From contig JAJVDF010000342.1 in the NCBI GenBank assembly GCA_022410635.1, positions 1,027,059 to 1,091,058 of the forward strand: 64,000 nt of DNA, given 5' to 3'. Positions 46,540 through 57,640 of this stretch are shown in pieces. The position numbers and the translations under genes are program-made. Every line of letters begins with the position of its first letter. Position 1 is the first letter of the stretch. Below the pieces are notes generated by a model. The model was given only the letters and a program-made list of their open reading frames with translations. It was not told the origin of the DNA and did not search any database. This stretch comes from Tretioscincus oriximinensis. Its lineage: Eukaryota > Chordata > Lepidosauria > Squamata > Gymnophthalmidae.

Positions 46540-47930
46540 ACATCTTTTATTACAAACTTAAATTAACAATTTCTAAAAACCTGCCATTAACAATTTCCAA
46601 AAACCCGCGCTTTTACAAGTGTAGTGCTTCTTAACAATAATCCAAAACACGCACGAATGAACCCAGAAGGTGCTTATTAACAATAACATGGAGGAAATAA
46701 AGTGGAGGAAATTGGCCATGGCTGACATTAAGTAGGAGAGCGGAAGGCGCAGCATCTTGGAATGACGGTCCCTGTCAGCCCCCCTTTATGGGCTGACCCT
46801 GGGATGAGCCACGCCCCCAATGGGTGTGGCCCCCCATGGCTGGCCATTCCTACTTGGCTCATCCTTTTGAGCCACCTCTCAAGCCCTTGCTTGAGGCACA
46901 TCTGAGGATCTTGGAAGTTGGGTAGGGCCCTCAGGGTTGTAACCCAGTATAAGCCCCCCTTCCATGACTCAGAGCCACATTTGGCTCCGCCCCTTCCCCT
47001 AGGGCAAGCTCCGTGGCCTCGTAACCCCCTTAGAGGGGGCCCTCCCCATCAATGGGGTAGTCAGGGGATCTCTACCTCCACAGTGAGTGACCATTCCTTG
47101 GCCAAACCAAGATCTTAACAAAAGCCCTTGCCTCAGCAATAGGCATATATGGAACAATATCAATTATTACAGAGCAGGGCCTGGCATCGTATAGTAAGCA
47201 AGTAATAGGAATTCAACAGTATAATCCAGGTTCTCTTTCCCCTCTCTAATTGCCAATATATAAAGTTTCAAAGCAATTTTTTCTCCTTATTTTACAATTA
47301 TTTACTGGTCTTCAAATAGCCAGAGAAGACCCCAAACTCCCAAGGACCTTGTTTGCCAGGAGTGATAATGGGATGAGAGCAGATGCCACAGACCTTTTTA
47401 ATGCCTGGGCAAAAAAGGAAGGAGGAAAGTAGAGCCCTCCCCTCAGGTGAGCCAATGTCCGCTCCATTTGCAGCAGCAAACGGCGCAGGGAGGGAAGGCA
47501 GCTGCTCCCAGTGCTGCTCCTTATTCCCCCGCAGTTGAGGTGGGGGCAGTCTTCTTTCTCCCTGTTCCCGGGAAGGGGGGGGTGGCTGCTCCCCGCTATC
47601 CTCCTATACTGCATGGAGTGGGTGATACCTTGCCTCCTTCTTGGTCCCCTAGGGACCCGGAACCTCTATGTAATCCCCCCCACTGGAGGCTGCTAAGCCT
47701 CCCCTGCCTATCCTCTGAGCCAGCGATTCAATTCCGTCCTCTTTCCTCTGGCTCCGCACAGCTGTGCCGGAAAAATCTTCGGAGGCCACGTGGTCAGCGA
47801 GAAGGAGAAAACCGGCAGAGCTCCTTCTTCGTCGATGACCAGAGGCAAGAGGAAGTGGCTGTGCGACGTTGCTTCTTATATAGCAGCGTCGCACAGGAAA
47901 TACGTCATCGCACAGGAAATACTTTATGAT
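46540..47930 (-). mobile_element. Ngaro-related element without coding interior
   Basis: Its left part (46560-47060) matches in order the 3' non-coding blocks of the large element (GGCCATGGCTGACAT, GGCGCAGCATCTTGG, CCCTTCCCCTAGGGCAAG, GGGGTAGTCAGGGGA). Its right part (47320-47900) matches the leader in layout: GC-rich, GGCCACGTGG near 47786-47795, TTATATAG at 47877-47884 read as TATA on the minus strand. No gag, RT, recombinase or hydrolase remains between, so it is a deletion derivative or a non-autonomous relative. Long plus frames (up to 160 codons at 47447-47929) have no domain features and lie in GC-rich non-coding sequence. Confidence 0.5.
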
Positions 47931-48186
47931 CATGATGATACAACACTTGTTCAAATTGTTTTCAGTACAATAAGCATATATGTGAAATTATTTGATGATT
48001 TTTTTATTTTTTATTATATCCATTATAGAGGTATACATTTGTTGGACAATGTTTTACATCTTTAACTTTCTCTTCCTTCCCTCCCCGCCTCTTCTCCTAT
48101 CCCTTCCCCCCTTTTGGGCTTTTTTATTTCCTACACTTACTATACGTTTCTATTTTCTTCTAAACCTGTACCTTTGTAGTAGTCTT

Positions 48187-50427
48187 TTACATGGTGTATG
48201 ATATTTGTAGTTTTAAATTTTTATCAAATTGGGTTACCTCTGTCATAAGATAGTTTTTTATTTCTTCCTGTTTTTGTTTTACTTTCCTTATTTTTCCTGT
48301 GTTGTTGTTGCAGTTTATCCTTGTTGTTCTAATCTCTACCGTAATTTCGTCTATGATGTATTCGTACCATTTCCATTTATTCCATTTTAATTTATCTTTC
48401 CAATTGTTTAGTACTACCAGCTGTGCACAAGCTGTAAGATCTTCTATTGTTTTCCTCCTGTGAATTGGGCTTATGTTCAGATCTGCTAATAAAACTACCA
48501 TTTTATTAGAAAGTACTACAGATGCATTTAGCATTTTATTTATTTGTTTTTCTATGGTTTTCCAGAATTTCTAAACTTCTTCACAACCTCATATTAAATT
48601 ATTATAGTCACCTCTTGTTTGGCAACCATGCCAACAATTGTGTGTAATGTTTTGATTATAGTGACATATTTTGGTTAAGGTAAGGTGTCACTTGTGTAGA
48701 ATTTTTCTTTTCCCTTCTTTTATACTATTCATATTTTCCTTTTTTATGTTGATTATAATTTTATTTATTGCATCATTTTGTATTGTTATATCTTGCTCCC
48801 ATTTCCTTTTAATTTCTGATTTGATTTCTGAATTATTATTATTTAGAATTTTATATAGCCCAGTACCTATTTTACTTTCTTGGTTTATTATTTTTCTTAT
48901 TATTAGTTCAAATTTATCGGTTGCTTTCCTTATAATCTTTTTTGTTTCTCTTTTGTTTCTGTAGTTTGTAACAGCTATAGCTCAAAGCCAATATCTGTTT
49001 CCCATTTGGGTTGTTATATTTTGTATTGTTAAGGGGTCTTTGTTTTGGTCATTAATAATAATTCCTTTTTTTCTTAATTTGTTTAGACCGTTTTTCAGGT
49101 TTTGCTCATTTGTGATGTTAATATTTTATGTTAGCTGCAGCTTGTTTAAGGTATTTAAGTGAAATATTTTTGTTTTCTTTATTATTGTGTTCACTTTCTG
49201 AGTGGTTCTTTCCAATTTCTTTCTATGGTTGGGGGATATTTTTTGAAAATTATTTCCATGTCTTTGATCTGATTTATGCTTCTTATTATTTTTGCCCATT
49301 TTTTGTTTGAATATTGAATTTCTAGTAGATTGATAATGTGGAATACATCATGATGCTTTTTGAGGTCTGGGATTCCCATCCCTCCGGTTCCTCTGTAGCT
49401 AATAGCCAGCTTTCTTTAAGTCTGGGTTTTTTATTGTCTTTTATCCACTTTGTGATTCTGTCTGTCCAATTGTTTAATTTTTTTTCCATTATAGGTTCTA
49501 TTACTTTTTGGAATAGGTAGATTAGTTTGGGATTGATAAACATTTTTATTGCTCTTATTTTTTGGTTTTCCATTTCTTTAATTGTTTTTCTATTTTAGTC
49601 CATATTTTGGTGTAATTGGCTTTTGCTATCCTATTAGAATTTCTGTAGAGCCATATCCCTATTTCATTTTCTTTGTGCCCACTTTTAGTCCAGACAGACT
49701 CCTGATTTCCAATTGTTCATTTATGTTCATGTTATTGAACATTATTTTGGGTTTCTTTCACCATATTATTAATGCATCGTCTGCAAATAGGTTGATTTTT
49801 GTCTCTATGTTGTTGATTTTAAAACTGTCCCATCTCAGATTTGTTCTAATCATGTTTGCTAGAGTTTCTATTACTAAAATAAAAAGCATCGGAGATGAGG
49901 GGCATCCTTGTTTTGTCCCGTTTTTGATGGTAATTTCTTCAGTTTTTGAGTTTTTGAATTTAATTTTTGCTTTATTCCCTTCATATATTTTTTTAATTGT
50001 TTCTGAAAATTTTGTGCCCAGATTATATGCTTCACAATTTTTTATTATGTATTTATGATTAACTTTGTTGAAAGCCTTTAGAACGTCCAATTTAAGTATT
50101 ACTACTTTTTTATTATTCTCTTCAGCATATTTCCAGATCATTACCATGTTTTTATTGGATCCCCTATCTTTCTGCTTTTTATAAATCTGTATTGAACTTC
50201 TTCGATAACCTCCAGGAGAATTGTTGATAATCTGTTAGCTAGTATTTTGGTGAAAATTTTATAGTCCTCATTACAGAGGCTGGCAGGTCCGTATGATGAC
50301 AGTTCTTTTCAATCCCTGCCTTTTTTGGAAAGATAATATTTTTTGTTTCTTTCCATGTATATGGTACACTATGTTGTTCATAAGTTTCATTAAATAGGTC
50401 TTGTAAACTGCAAAGAAAGCACGACAA
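48187..50427 (-). pseudogene. L1 ORF2: RT and C-terminal regions, broken
   Basis: The upstream piece reads LQDLFNETYEQHSVPYTWKE and KNIIFPKKAGIEKNC, the L1 block before the NYRPISL-like motif. Next, 49758-50147 has KLDVLKAFNKVNHKYI, NGTKQGCPSSPMLFILVIET and FADDALIIW (catalytic aspartates retained). Then 49322-49573 reads KRIxK-type basic sequence with NPKLIYLFQKVIEP, and 48187-48534 the far C-terminal lysine-rich region. Frame changes lie between these pieces, so no functional protein is possible. Confidence 0.85.
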
Positions 50428-50429
50428 AC

Positions 50430-51170
50430 ATTGGTACTACTGAGAAACAGTAGCACAAGATCACTTTGATTTACCAGAACTGTAAATAAATTTTAGCAGC
50501 ATGAAATATTGATCTATTGCCCCAAGGCACCATAAAGGAAGCAATTAGCAGCAGCTGGAAATACTGTGCTAAGAGAAAAGTATTCAGATATTTTATTGCC
50601 AAGGAACCTTAATGAAAGTCAGACAAAGAAAAACAATTGCAGAACGAATCTCAGATGAAGGGTGGGTGGGTGGAGGGGCAGGGCTCCTTAGTAATAGAGA
50701 TATAACTTGCATGTGGAACTTAATGGAGGGGCTAGCCAAAGTAAACTGAAAACCCAAGCAATCTAGAGAGATACAGCAGTATCGGTAAAAGGGGTGCTGG
50801 CTAGGAATGCCGGGGCTGTAAATCCTGATCTAGGATGGTGTCTATGCTGTGGAAGTAGGGGAGGGGAGGAATCCCAGACCTTATCTGCTAACATCCAGTC
50901 TCAGCTGGGAGGCTTGAAAAGACCGCTTAAGCAGCAAAAAACCACCAAAATGGGGACAGGGCTCTCCCCTCGGCTGGCTATGACTGGCTGCAGCCACAGC
51001 AAGCCCCAGTTACCTTAATGCCTGATCCACTGCACGGACCCAAAGAAAAGGCATGCCAGCCACAAACCAATCACCCCACCAGACCAAATCAGTACTGAAG
51101 CCTGGGTTGAGCCTCTAATGGCTGCACGGAAGCCTGGATAAATCCTGGAGCTCACCTGAGCAAGGTTCTT
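50430..51170. other. Non-L1 segment inside the L1
   Basis: About 740 bases between the L1 endonuclease C-terminus (SDHAPLLI-like block near 51240) and the pre-RT block (50427). The segment is more GC-rich, purine-rich on the plus strand (GGGTGGGTGGAGGGG), and gives no L1 peptide in any frame. It takes the place of about 250 codons of ORF2. It is either an insertion with deletion or an unrelated repeat; no terminal repeats or target duplications were seen. Confidence 0.5.
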
Positions 51171-51179
51171 AGTAATGTT

Positions 51180-51900
51180 AGTATTGGGTTAAATCTCCAT
51201 TTCTTATATCTATTGTATGTACCTGAGGAAAATTTGATTAAAAGAGGCGCATGGTCCGATATCCATAGATGTTGTGTTTTTGCTTCTATTATTCTAACTG
51301 TGTTTTCATTTGGCTATTATATAATCTATATTTCTATAAACATTGTATCTAGCTGAAAAATATGTACCTCTAATTTGTCTACTCTCATTTTTGTGCAAGT
51401 CATAGTAGCCCATTTTTGAAATATCAAAACCCATTGAATTTCTTTGTCTGGTGGTACAAAATTGTTTGTTAAAATCTCCCATTAAGATTTGTTTGCCTTC
51501 TGCAAACTTTTGTACTTCTTTGAAGGTTTGTTTAATGAAACGTGTCTGGTTTTGGTTGGGGGCATATATACAAACAAACATATTTTTTTCATTGTTAATA
51601 ATACCTTTAACCATCACCCACCTACCCTCTTGGTCATTTTTGGATTTTAACAATTGGAAGTTTATTTGTGAACTGATTAGTATTGCTGCTCCCTGGGTGT
51701 TTGAGGAACCTCTAGACTGGTATAATTTTGTTCAATTTCTATCCTTCAATAGGAGACTGCAATCAGCTCTTTTATGAGTTTCTTGAAGTGCCAAATTCCA
51801 GCCCGGTATTTCTTAGCTAGGGACAAAATCTTTGAAAGTTTGGTCTGAGACTTAACCCTGTTGACACTTATAGATATATATACAGTTTCATTAGACATTC
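51180..51900 (-). pseudogene. L1 ORF2 endonuclease domain, broken
   Basis: Peptides in order are a QGAAILIS-like block with frame changes (about 51690), NDQEGRWVMVKGIINNEKNM, CIYAPNQNQTRFI, QILMGDFNKQF (the GDFN metal/phosphate-binding motif of APE-type endonucleases), GTYFSARYNVYRNIDYII, and a SDHAPLLI-type terminal motif. 51306-51653 is open; stops and frameshifts flank it. Confidence 0.8.
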
Positions 51901-51935
51901 ATTGTTACAGTAAATAGAGTAATTTGTATTACTTA

Positions 51936-52459
51936 GGCTGTGTTCACACTGGGACTTTAACACGGATTGGAAAATGGAATTTTCCACTCCATTTTGAAAG
52001 TGAAGTGAGGGCATAGGATTAATGAAATCCTCACCTCGCATCGAATGCTCATTAAAGTCCCCATCATCTGTGTCTTTCCCTCCTGATTCCCCCGTTCCCC
52101 TGCTTGCCTCGTCTGCCGATTCCTTAACCTCTCCCCCTTGTGTCTTTCCCTCCAGATTCCCCCGTTCTCCTGCTTGCCTTACCTGCCAGTTCCCCAACCT
52201 CTCCCCCCTGTGTCTTTCCCTCCAGATTCCCCTGTTCTTCTGTTTGCCTTGCCTGCCGATTCCCCAACCTTGTTGTCGTTCTCTAACGCGAATTTCAAAA
52301 GAGAGCTGCGACAACACTTAATCACACAGCAGGAAGTGGTGATGTACATTTTGATTGACGCAGGAGCACTTCAGAGACCATTTTTATGATAACACAATGC
52401 AAACAGTCGGCTCCTGCTTCACATTGGGGTGTGCATTAAGCCCAAATGCAATCACAGCC
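51936..52459. mobile_element. Harbinger-like MITE inserted in the L1, TTA target duplications
   Basis: The left end is GGCTGTGTTCACACTGGGAC and the inverted right end GGCTGTGATTGCATTTGGGC. TTA flanks both sides (51933-51935 and 52460-52462), as expected for PIF/Harbinger. The 524-bp body contains a 70-bp minisatellite and no transposase. The insertion separates L1 ORF1 from ORF2 endonuclease sequence and so postdates the L1. Confidence 0.75.
52070..52272. repeat. 70-bp minisatellite inside the MITE, about 3 copies
   Basis: GATTCCCC-starting units at 52085, 52155 and 52225 give an exact period of 70 with CCCGTTC, CTGCTTGCCT, CTGCC, AACCTCTCCC and GTGTCTTTCCCTCC blocks. It is pyrimidine-rich on the plus strand. 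The glycine/glutamate-rich minus frame over it is low complexity. Confidence 0.9.
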
Positions 52460-52907
52460 TTACAGGTTCTAATTTCTTTAACAGTGATGTTCCTTAATTC
52501 ATTCCTGCCCAAAAAGTCTCCCTTCCCCCCTTTAAGTCCCAGTCCTTTTTCCCCCTCCAACGAGAGCATCTTGCCCTTTGTGGCTTGCTGTCTTCTAGAC
52601 ATGGACTCCTATGGATGTGCCCCAGAGAGTCCTCCCCTTCCCTTTTTCAGTTATTATGTCCTTGTATTTGCATCATCTTTATTGGTGACTATCCCATCGC
52701 AAATTTATTTATTAATTCATTAACGTTCTGGACCTTGTAAATGTTACTGTGTCAGTTTCTTTAATCTTTCCCTTTTTTATCATTGCTAAAGATTTTCGTG
52801 CCAGTTCCTCCTCTTTTGATTCTGCTGTGTTGGATTCGGAAGTTTCCTCCTATGTTGCTTCCTCTGTTGTTGTTTCCCAGCTTTCTTGTCTTGTCTGAAT
52901 GTTGATG

Positions 52908-53823
52908 TTATGGGCTAGAACGTTCTCTTGTTGTTTCGGTATCATGTGAACTAGAGGATTGCATAGGATCTACATGAATTCTCTCTTGCACTCGTTGGTG
53001 GTTGGTTTGTTGTTTCTTTTTTCTCCTTCTTTCTCTTTGTTCTTCTCTGGGTTCCTTGGGGGATTCTTCATGCGTATTGTTAGTCTGTGTACAGACATAG
53101 TTTTTTAGCATTTCTTCTGCTTCTGTTAATGTTGCAGCTATATATCTCCGCCCCTCTTTGAAGACTAAAATAGTTGCAGGGTAGATCCATGAAAACAGTT
53201 GCTTATGGTGGGTCACTCTTGAAGTATATTTCTTTAATTTCAGTCTTTATTGTATTTTTCCTGATGACAAATCCGGGATTGGGCGTACCTTCAAGTCTTT
53301 GTATTTTAAATTTCGTATTCTTTTCAATGCAGCAAATTCTTTTTCTTTGATGTTTTCCCTTGTGAATATAATAATTACGTCAATTGGTGGGTCCGTTCCC
53401 CTTAGAACCCAGTGTACTCGCTTGATTTGGTCAGGTTCAATTGTGATGCCTTGTTCCTTTATCCAGTCTGTAATTTTTTCTTGCAGATGATCTTTCACGG
53501 AAGCTGGAACTCCCCAGAGACAAAGATTGACCCTTCTATTATGGTTGGCATTTTAACATGTCTTCATTGGTTTTTTCCTTTAGTTCCAAAGATAGTAATT
53601 GGGATTCTTGTTTATCTCTTCTTGTAAGTTGTTCTGATAGATTCTTCTCATTGTTTTTACTTGTACTGCCAATGTCTATTAGTCTTTCATTTATCAAAGT
53701 TATTTCTAGGGCAACTGCATTTTGCACCCTCAAAATCCTATCTAGTTTATCCGAGTCTCTCGTACCTTCCATCATTGCTGGCATTGAGAAGTTTTGTGCC
53801 ATTTGTTGGTTTTGGATGGGCAT
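52908..53823 (-). pseudogene. L1 ORF1, three frame pieces
   Basis: 53539-53823 gives a coiled-coil-like stretch with heptad leucines (LRVQNAVALEITLINERLID, SEQLTRRDKQESQLLSLELK). 53247-53498 gives the RRM-like part (KDHLQEKITDWIKEQGITIE, RVHWVLRGTDPPIDVIIIFT, KEKEFAALKRIRNLKYKDLK). 52908-53216 gives the C-terminal domain (FSWIYPATILVFKEGRRYIA) followed by a basic/glutamate-rich tail. The order coiled coil, RRM, CTD is that of L1 ORF1p, the RNA-binding partner of ORF2p. Two frameshifts or stops break it. Confidence 0.85.
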
Positions 53824-54086
53824 TTTTCCTGGCGTCCCATTAATTCATTATAGAAGTCTATGGAAGTTTGAATTTTGTGGTGGACTTCATCAGTTCTTCC
53901 CACCAGACCTATGTTTAGGTTGGACAATGAGCTCCTGTGTTGTTTTGCCAGTTACCTTCTTTTCTATATTGCGTTATTTCTTGTATTTTTTAGCATTTTC
54001 AGGATTTCAGGGTTGGAGGTGCTCCAAAAGCGTCTACTCCTGCTTGCAATACATGCACACTGATCATTGTGTTTCTAAACCAACTT

Positions 54087-54148
54087 CCTTCCTTCCTTCC
54101 TTCCTCCTCCTCGTCGTTGTTAATATTACAACTACTACTACTACTACT
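54087..54148. repeat. TTCC and CTA microsatellites
   Basis: CTTC repeats at about 54087-54110 and an ACTACT repeat at about 54130-54148, separated by a CTCC/GTTG stretch. They lie just beyond the 5' side of the L1. Confidence 0.9.
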
Positions 54149-54568
54149 AAATTAACATCATGAATACATATGATATATTCTGATGTGAACTGACTTTTTA
54201 ACCTATAATTTATAAACAATAATTTGAATCTTTATTTTTATCTATTATATAACATGTTGGATGAAAATAGACATTTGTTTACATAGATGTAATCATTTAA
54301 TAATTCCTTACTCCGATTCCGCCTTTCTTTGAAGGAGTGTAAGGAAAATATAGTCATGACTATCCTCACAATCATTCACTTAATTAGTGTTGGTCTAAAG
54401 CAAGCAGACCTACATGACCAAAAATATTTACTGGGATGTAAAATTTCAATCTCTTTGATCCCAGAGCAACTTTCACCACATCGCCTTTCAACTTTGTCAT
54501 ATAAATGAACTTCCATCCTAATATTATAGTACATATTGAACATTCTTCTTTGCCTTGAAATTGGGTGA

Positions 54569-55515
54569 GTGGGCATCAAAGTGGTAAATGCACTTCAACT
54601 TAAGCAAGTGCAAGATTATGCATATTGGGGCAAAGAACCCCAACTACTCCTATCACCTGATGGGAACCAACTTTCTGTAACTGAGCAAGAAAAGGATCTT
54701 GGGGTGTTGGTGGACAATTCAATGAAATTGTCAACCCAGTGTACAGCGGCAGCAAGAAAGGCAAATTCCACGTTGGGGATAATTAGGAAAGGAATCAAAA
54801 ATAAGTCAGCAAATGTTGTTTTGCCTCTTTATTAATCTGTGGTGAGGCCACATTTGGAATACTGTGTTCAATTCTGGTCACCACATCTCAAGAGGGATAC
54901 TGTGGAACTAGAGAAGGTGCAGAAAAGGACAACAAGAATGATCAAGGGTCTGGAGCACCTTCCCTTATGAAGTCAGGCTGCAATGTCTGGACCACTTCAG
55001 CCTCGGAAGGCAACGTTTGAGAGGTGATCTGATTGAAGTGTACAAAATCATGCATGGGATAGACAGGGTGAATAGAGAAAAAATGTTTTCTCTCTCCCAC
55101 AACACAAGGATCGGGGGCACTTCTTAAAATTGTTGGTAGAAAAGTGAGAACAGAGAAAGGAAAGTATTTTTTTCAACCAGAGGGTCATCAGCCTGTGGAA
55201 TTTACTTCCTGAAGAGGTAGTGGTAGCTAACAGCTAGTTTGAAACAGATAGTTTCAAGACAGGACTAAACAGGTTTATGGACACCAAGGGTATAAATGGA
55301 TATTAGGATGGATGTCTGGATGCTACCTCCGGGATGGAGCAACAGCCAGGACTCCTGAAATGCCATTTGCAGGGAGTCATGAACAGGTGCATATTTTGCT
55401 TTCGTCTGTTCAGACTGACCAGGTGCATCTGGTGGGCCTCTGTGTGACACAGAATGCTGGACTTGATGGGCTGTGGCCTAATCCGGTATGGCTCTTCTTA
55501 TGTTCTTTTGTAGAA
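54569..55515 (+). mobile_element. CR1 LINE ORF2 C-terminus plus 3' UTR
   Basis: The open frame 54569-54835 carries LSVTEQEKDLGVLVDNSMKL, STQCTAAARKANSTLGIIRK and GIKNKSANVVLPLY. A stop (TAA) replaces the next codons, and the following sequence gives [19 protein letters not shown], RLEHLPL- and RRQRLRGDLIEVYKIMHGID-type blocks in shifted frames. The 3' UTR follows (55130-55500) with the TCTTATGTTCTTTT end. All landmarks of CR1 are present, but the frame is broken. Confidence 0.9.
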
Positions 55516-56745
55516 ACGTATTTAGAAATGGTCTGTATTGTAGTTCACACAATGCTTTGTTTAAAGAGAAGAGAGCCTAAATGAGGAAAGCTCAACTATG
55601 GTTCCACTCCTAAATCACTCCTCTCCTTGCACATTAAGAATTATTCTACTCCGATACATCTGTCCTTAATGTGAGAGCTGCTGCCTGCGTACCACTCACT
55701 CTTTTCAAGGTCAGGAATTCTATGGAGGAGATATGATTAGCAGAACTCTGATTTTGATCTTTATAGAAGTTGTTAGAACCAAGGTAGGAGATTTGGTAGC
55801 TGTGATTTTGCTATGTTAGTAGGGAAGCAATCTCCACCCTTTACTCTGCTGTCAACATTATTGTTGATTTTGAAGGTGAGCAAAGAGGAAACGTATTCTG
55901 GCTTTAGGATCACAGCCTGTTATTATGATGGGGAGTAATCCAACACAGGGTAATTTTCTGTGTTCAGTAAGTATTGTGATATCCACTGAAGGAGACATGT
56001 AATCACCCATAGGGAGAGATGGCAATAGTGTCAGCAGAGGCAGTGGGGACCATGATAATGTAAGCATGATAGTGGATGTAAGCATGATAGTTTGAACAAA
56101 GATAAGCACAGAAATCAACTGTATTGTTTAAGATGAATAGTCACTGCTCTTAAATTGGCATTACCTTGTCTTAAGTACACATATTCAACATATATACACA
56201 AAATGATCTAATAAATCCTGATCAAGGTAAATTGATGATTATATTATTAATATAGTACAGTTGTGTTTAGGGAAGAAACTTCTAAGAGCAATCATTCTAT
56301 TTTCCTTTACAGAAGTTTTTGTTTCAACAGTTTCAAGGATATTGATAAAGATATTACTCTTACGTTTCTCAAGAGGTACTGGACATTTATTTATTTATTA
56401 TGCAGAAGCCATACAATTATCAGAGTTCAATTATTGTTCACAAAAGAAAAGAAAAAAAACTTTTGAATATGTGTTTCATTGTCTTGGAACCAACATTTCA
56501 GGATTATTTCAAGTCTTTCAAGCGAGAGAAATGTGTCTTCCAAATATGCCAATCTTCTAACCCTAGCATTCAATACATAACAAGCCCTTCACTATGTGAT
56601 CCTATCAGGATTTGTATCATTTCCCAAAAGCATCAGTTAATCCATAACTGAAATGCTGTTGCCAAAATCTAGTGAAGCACTAGCTTAAAGTCTTTAGCAT
56701 GATTGAAGGATGCAGTATTGAAGAGTGGTCTCTTCTGAAGTGGGC
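55516..56745. other. AT-rich stretch, nothing recognised
   Basis: No supported gene or repeat. The 99-codon frame at 56261-56560 has no domain features. Confidence 0.4.
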
Positions 56746-56979
56746 CTGAAAATAGATTTCAGAGAAATAGCCGTGTTAGTCTAGCAGAAAGTCCAGCAAA
56801 GGGGCTAGCAGCACTTTGAGACTAACTTGAGAAAAGTGGTTGGCATAAGCTTTCGTAGACAGGTCTACTTCTTCAGATGCATCTGAAGAAGTAGACCTGT
56901 CTACGAAAGCTTATGCCAACCACTTTTCTCAAGTTAGTCTCAAAGTGCTGCTAGCCCCTTTGCTGGACTGAAAATAGAT
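56746..56979. mobile_element. Perfect palindromic insertion with hammerhead-like cores and target duplications
   Basis: 56790-56879 and 56880-56969 are exact reverse complements (90 + 90 bases, no spacer). CTGAAAATAGAT stands at 56746-56757 and again at 56968-56979, so the whole unit between is one insertion with 11-12 bp target duplications. The left 32 bases (56758-56789: TTCAGAGAAATAGCC, GTGTTAGTCT) are not mirrored. Read on the plus strand, the right arm gives CTGAAGA (56883-56889), an extra A, stem GTAGAC/GTCTAC with loop CT (56891-56904), GAAA (56905-56908) and GC-TTAT-GC. The left arm gives the same on the minus strand. This is the layout of a short-stem-III hammerhead ribozyme. It is related to the repeat at 25460. 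Confidence 0.8.
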
Positions 56980-57371
56980 GATACAGATAATTGAAGTCGT
57001 TATGCTTTACACTTTTTTATGTCTCAACAGTTCATGAATTGGTAACTATAGCCTTGGAAAAACAATATTATCTATAGTATAAGGCTGCAGACATACTAGA
57101 GCTACAAATGGAAGTGAAAACACTTTGGAAATCTCCAAATTGAATGCCAAATCCTCCATCTGTTTCCAGTCCTGTTTCTGTGTCCCCACAGAATACGTGC
57201 TGACATTGTATCCCCTTCATTTCCCTCCCATTTGCCAGCTCCATCTACAGCTGCTGGATGACTCCTTCCCCTCCCTTGTCCCAACTTCCATTCCCAGCAG
57301 CAGCTTCCACTTCCCCCCTTCCTCCTTCTTTCAGGGAGAGAGGGAGGAGCTTTCAGCTGGCAAAGGGAACA
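56980..57371. other. Mixed DNA, nothing recognised
   Basis: AT-rich, then pyrimidine-rich with short CTCCTTC blocks up to the start of the CR1 end. The frames on both strands are shadows of the pyrimidine bias. Confidence 0.4.
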
Positions 57372-57640
57372 TAAGAACGTAAGAAGAGCCATACTAGATC
57401 AGGCCACAGCCCATCAAGTCCAGCATTCTGTGTCACACAGAGGCCCACCAGATGCACCTGGGCAGTCCGAACAGAGGAAAGCAAAATATGCTCCTTTTCA
57501 TGACTCCCTGCAAATGGTATTTCAGGAGTCCTGCCTGTTGCTCCATCCCGGAGGCAACATTCAGGCATCCATCCTAGTATCCATTTATACCCTTGGTGTC
57601 CATAAACCTGTCTAGTCCTGTCTTGAAACTATCCAAGCAC
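57372..57640 (-). mobile_element. CR1 LINE 3' end
   Basis: Reverse complement of the CR1 3' end at 55250-55510. It starts ACATAAGAACGTAAGAAGAG, then CCAGCATTCTGTGTCACACA, GGCCCACCAGATGCACCTGG, CAGGAGTCCTGCCTGTTGCT and CTTGGTGTCCATAAACCTGT. It is 5'-truncated at about 57640. Flanking GGCAGCTTC...CCTCCTTCTTTCAGGGAG blocks recur at about 57300-57345 and, inverted, at 57800-57835, so the CR1 may sit inside an inverted-repeat DNA element. Confidence 0.8.

Larger units (their letters stand above)
47985..53830 (-). mobile_element. Decayed L1 LINE, near full length, interrupted
   Basis: The minus-strand order is ORF1 (53823-52908), ORF2 endonuclease (about 51850-51180), RT (50427-49758) and C-terminal parts (49573-48187). 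A T-run at 47998-48015 would be the poly-A end. The coding parts are split by many frameshifts and stops. It is interrupted by a Harbinger-like MITE (51936-52459) and by a segment unlike L1 (50430-51170). No target duplication was identified. Plus-strand frames of 158 and 201 codons here are antisense shadows. Confidence 0.85.

Noticed and set aside
47447..47929. 160-codon plus frame
   Set aside because: It lies in the GC-rich leader-like part of a Ngaro-related element with no recognisable domain; overlapping frames on both strands are equally open.
49582..50058. 158-codon plus-strand frame rich in Phe/Ile/Leu
   Set aside because: Antisense shadow of the L1 RT region; the minus strand gives FADD and the other RT motifs.
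50239..50456. Alternative minus frame next to the L1 pre-RT block
   Set aside because: Shifted-frame reading of the same L1 sequence; the neighbouring frame has the recognisable L1 peptide.
53558..54163. 201-codon plus-strand frame
   Set aside because: It is antisense to L1 ORF1 and its 5' side, ends in a microsatellite-derived threonine run, and has no domain features.
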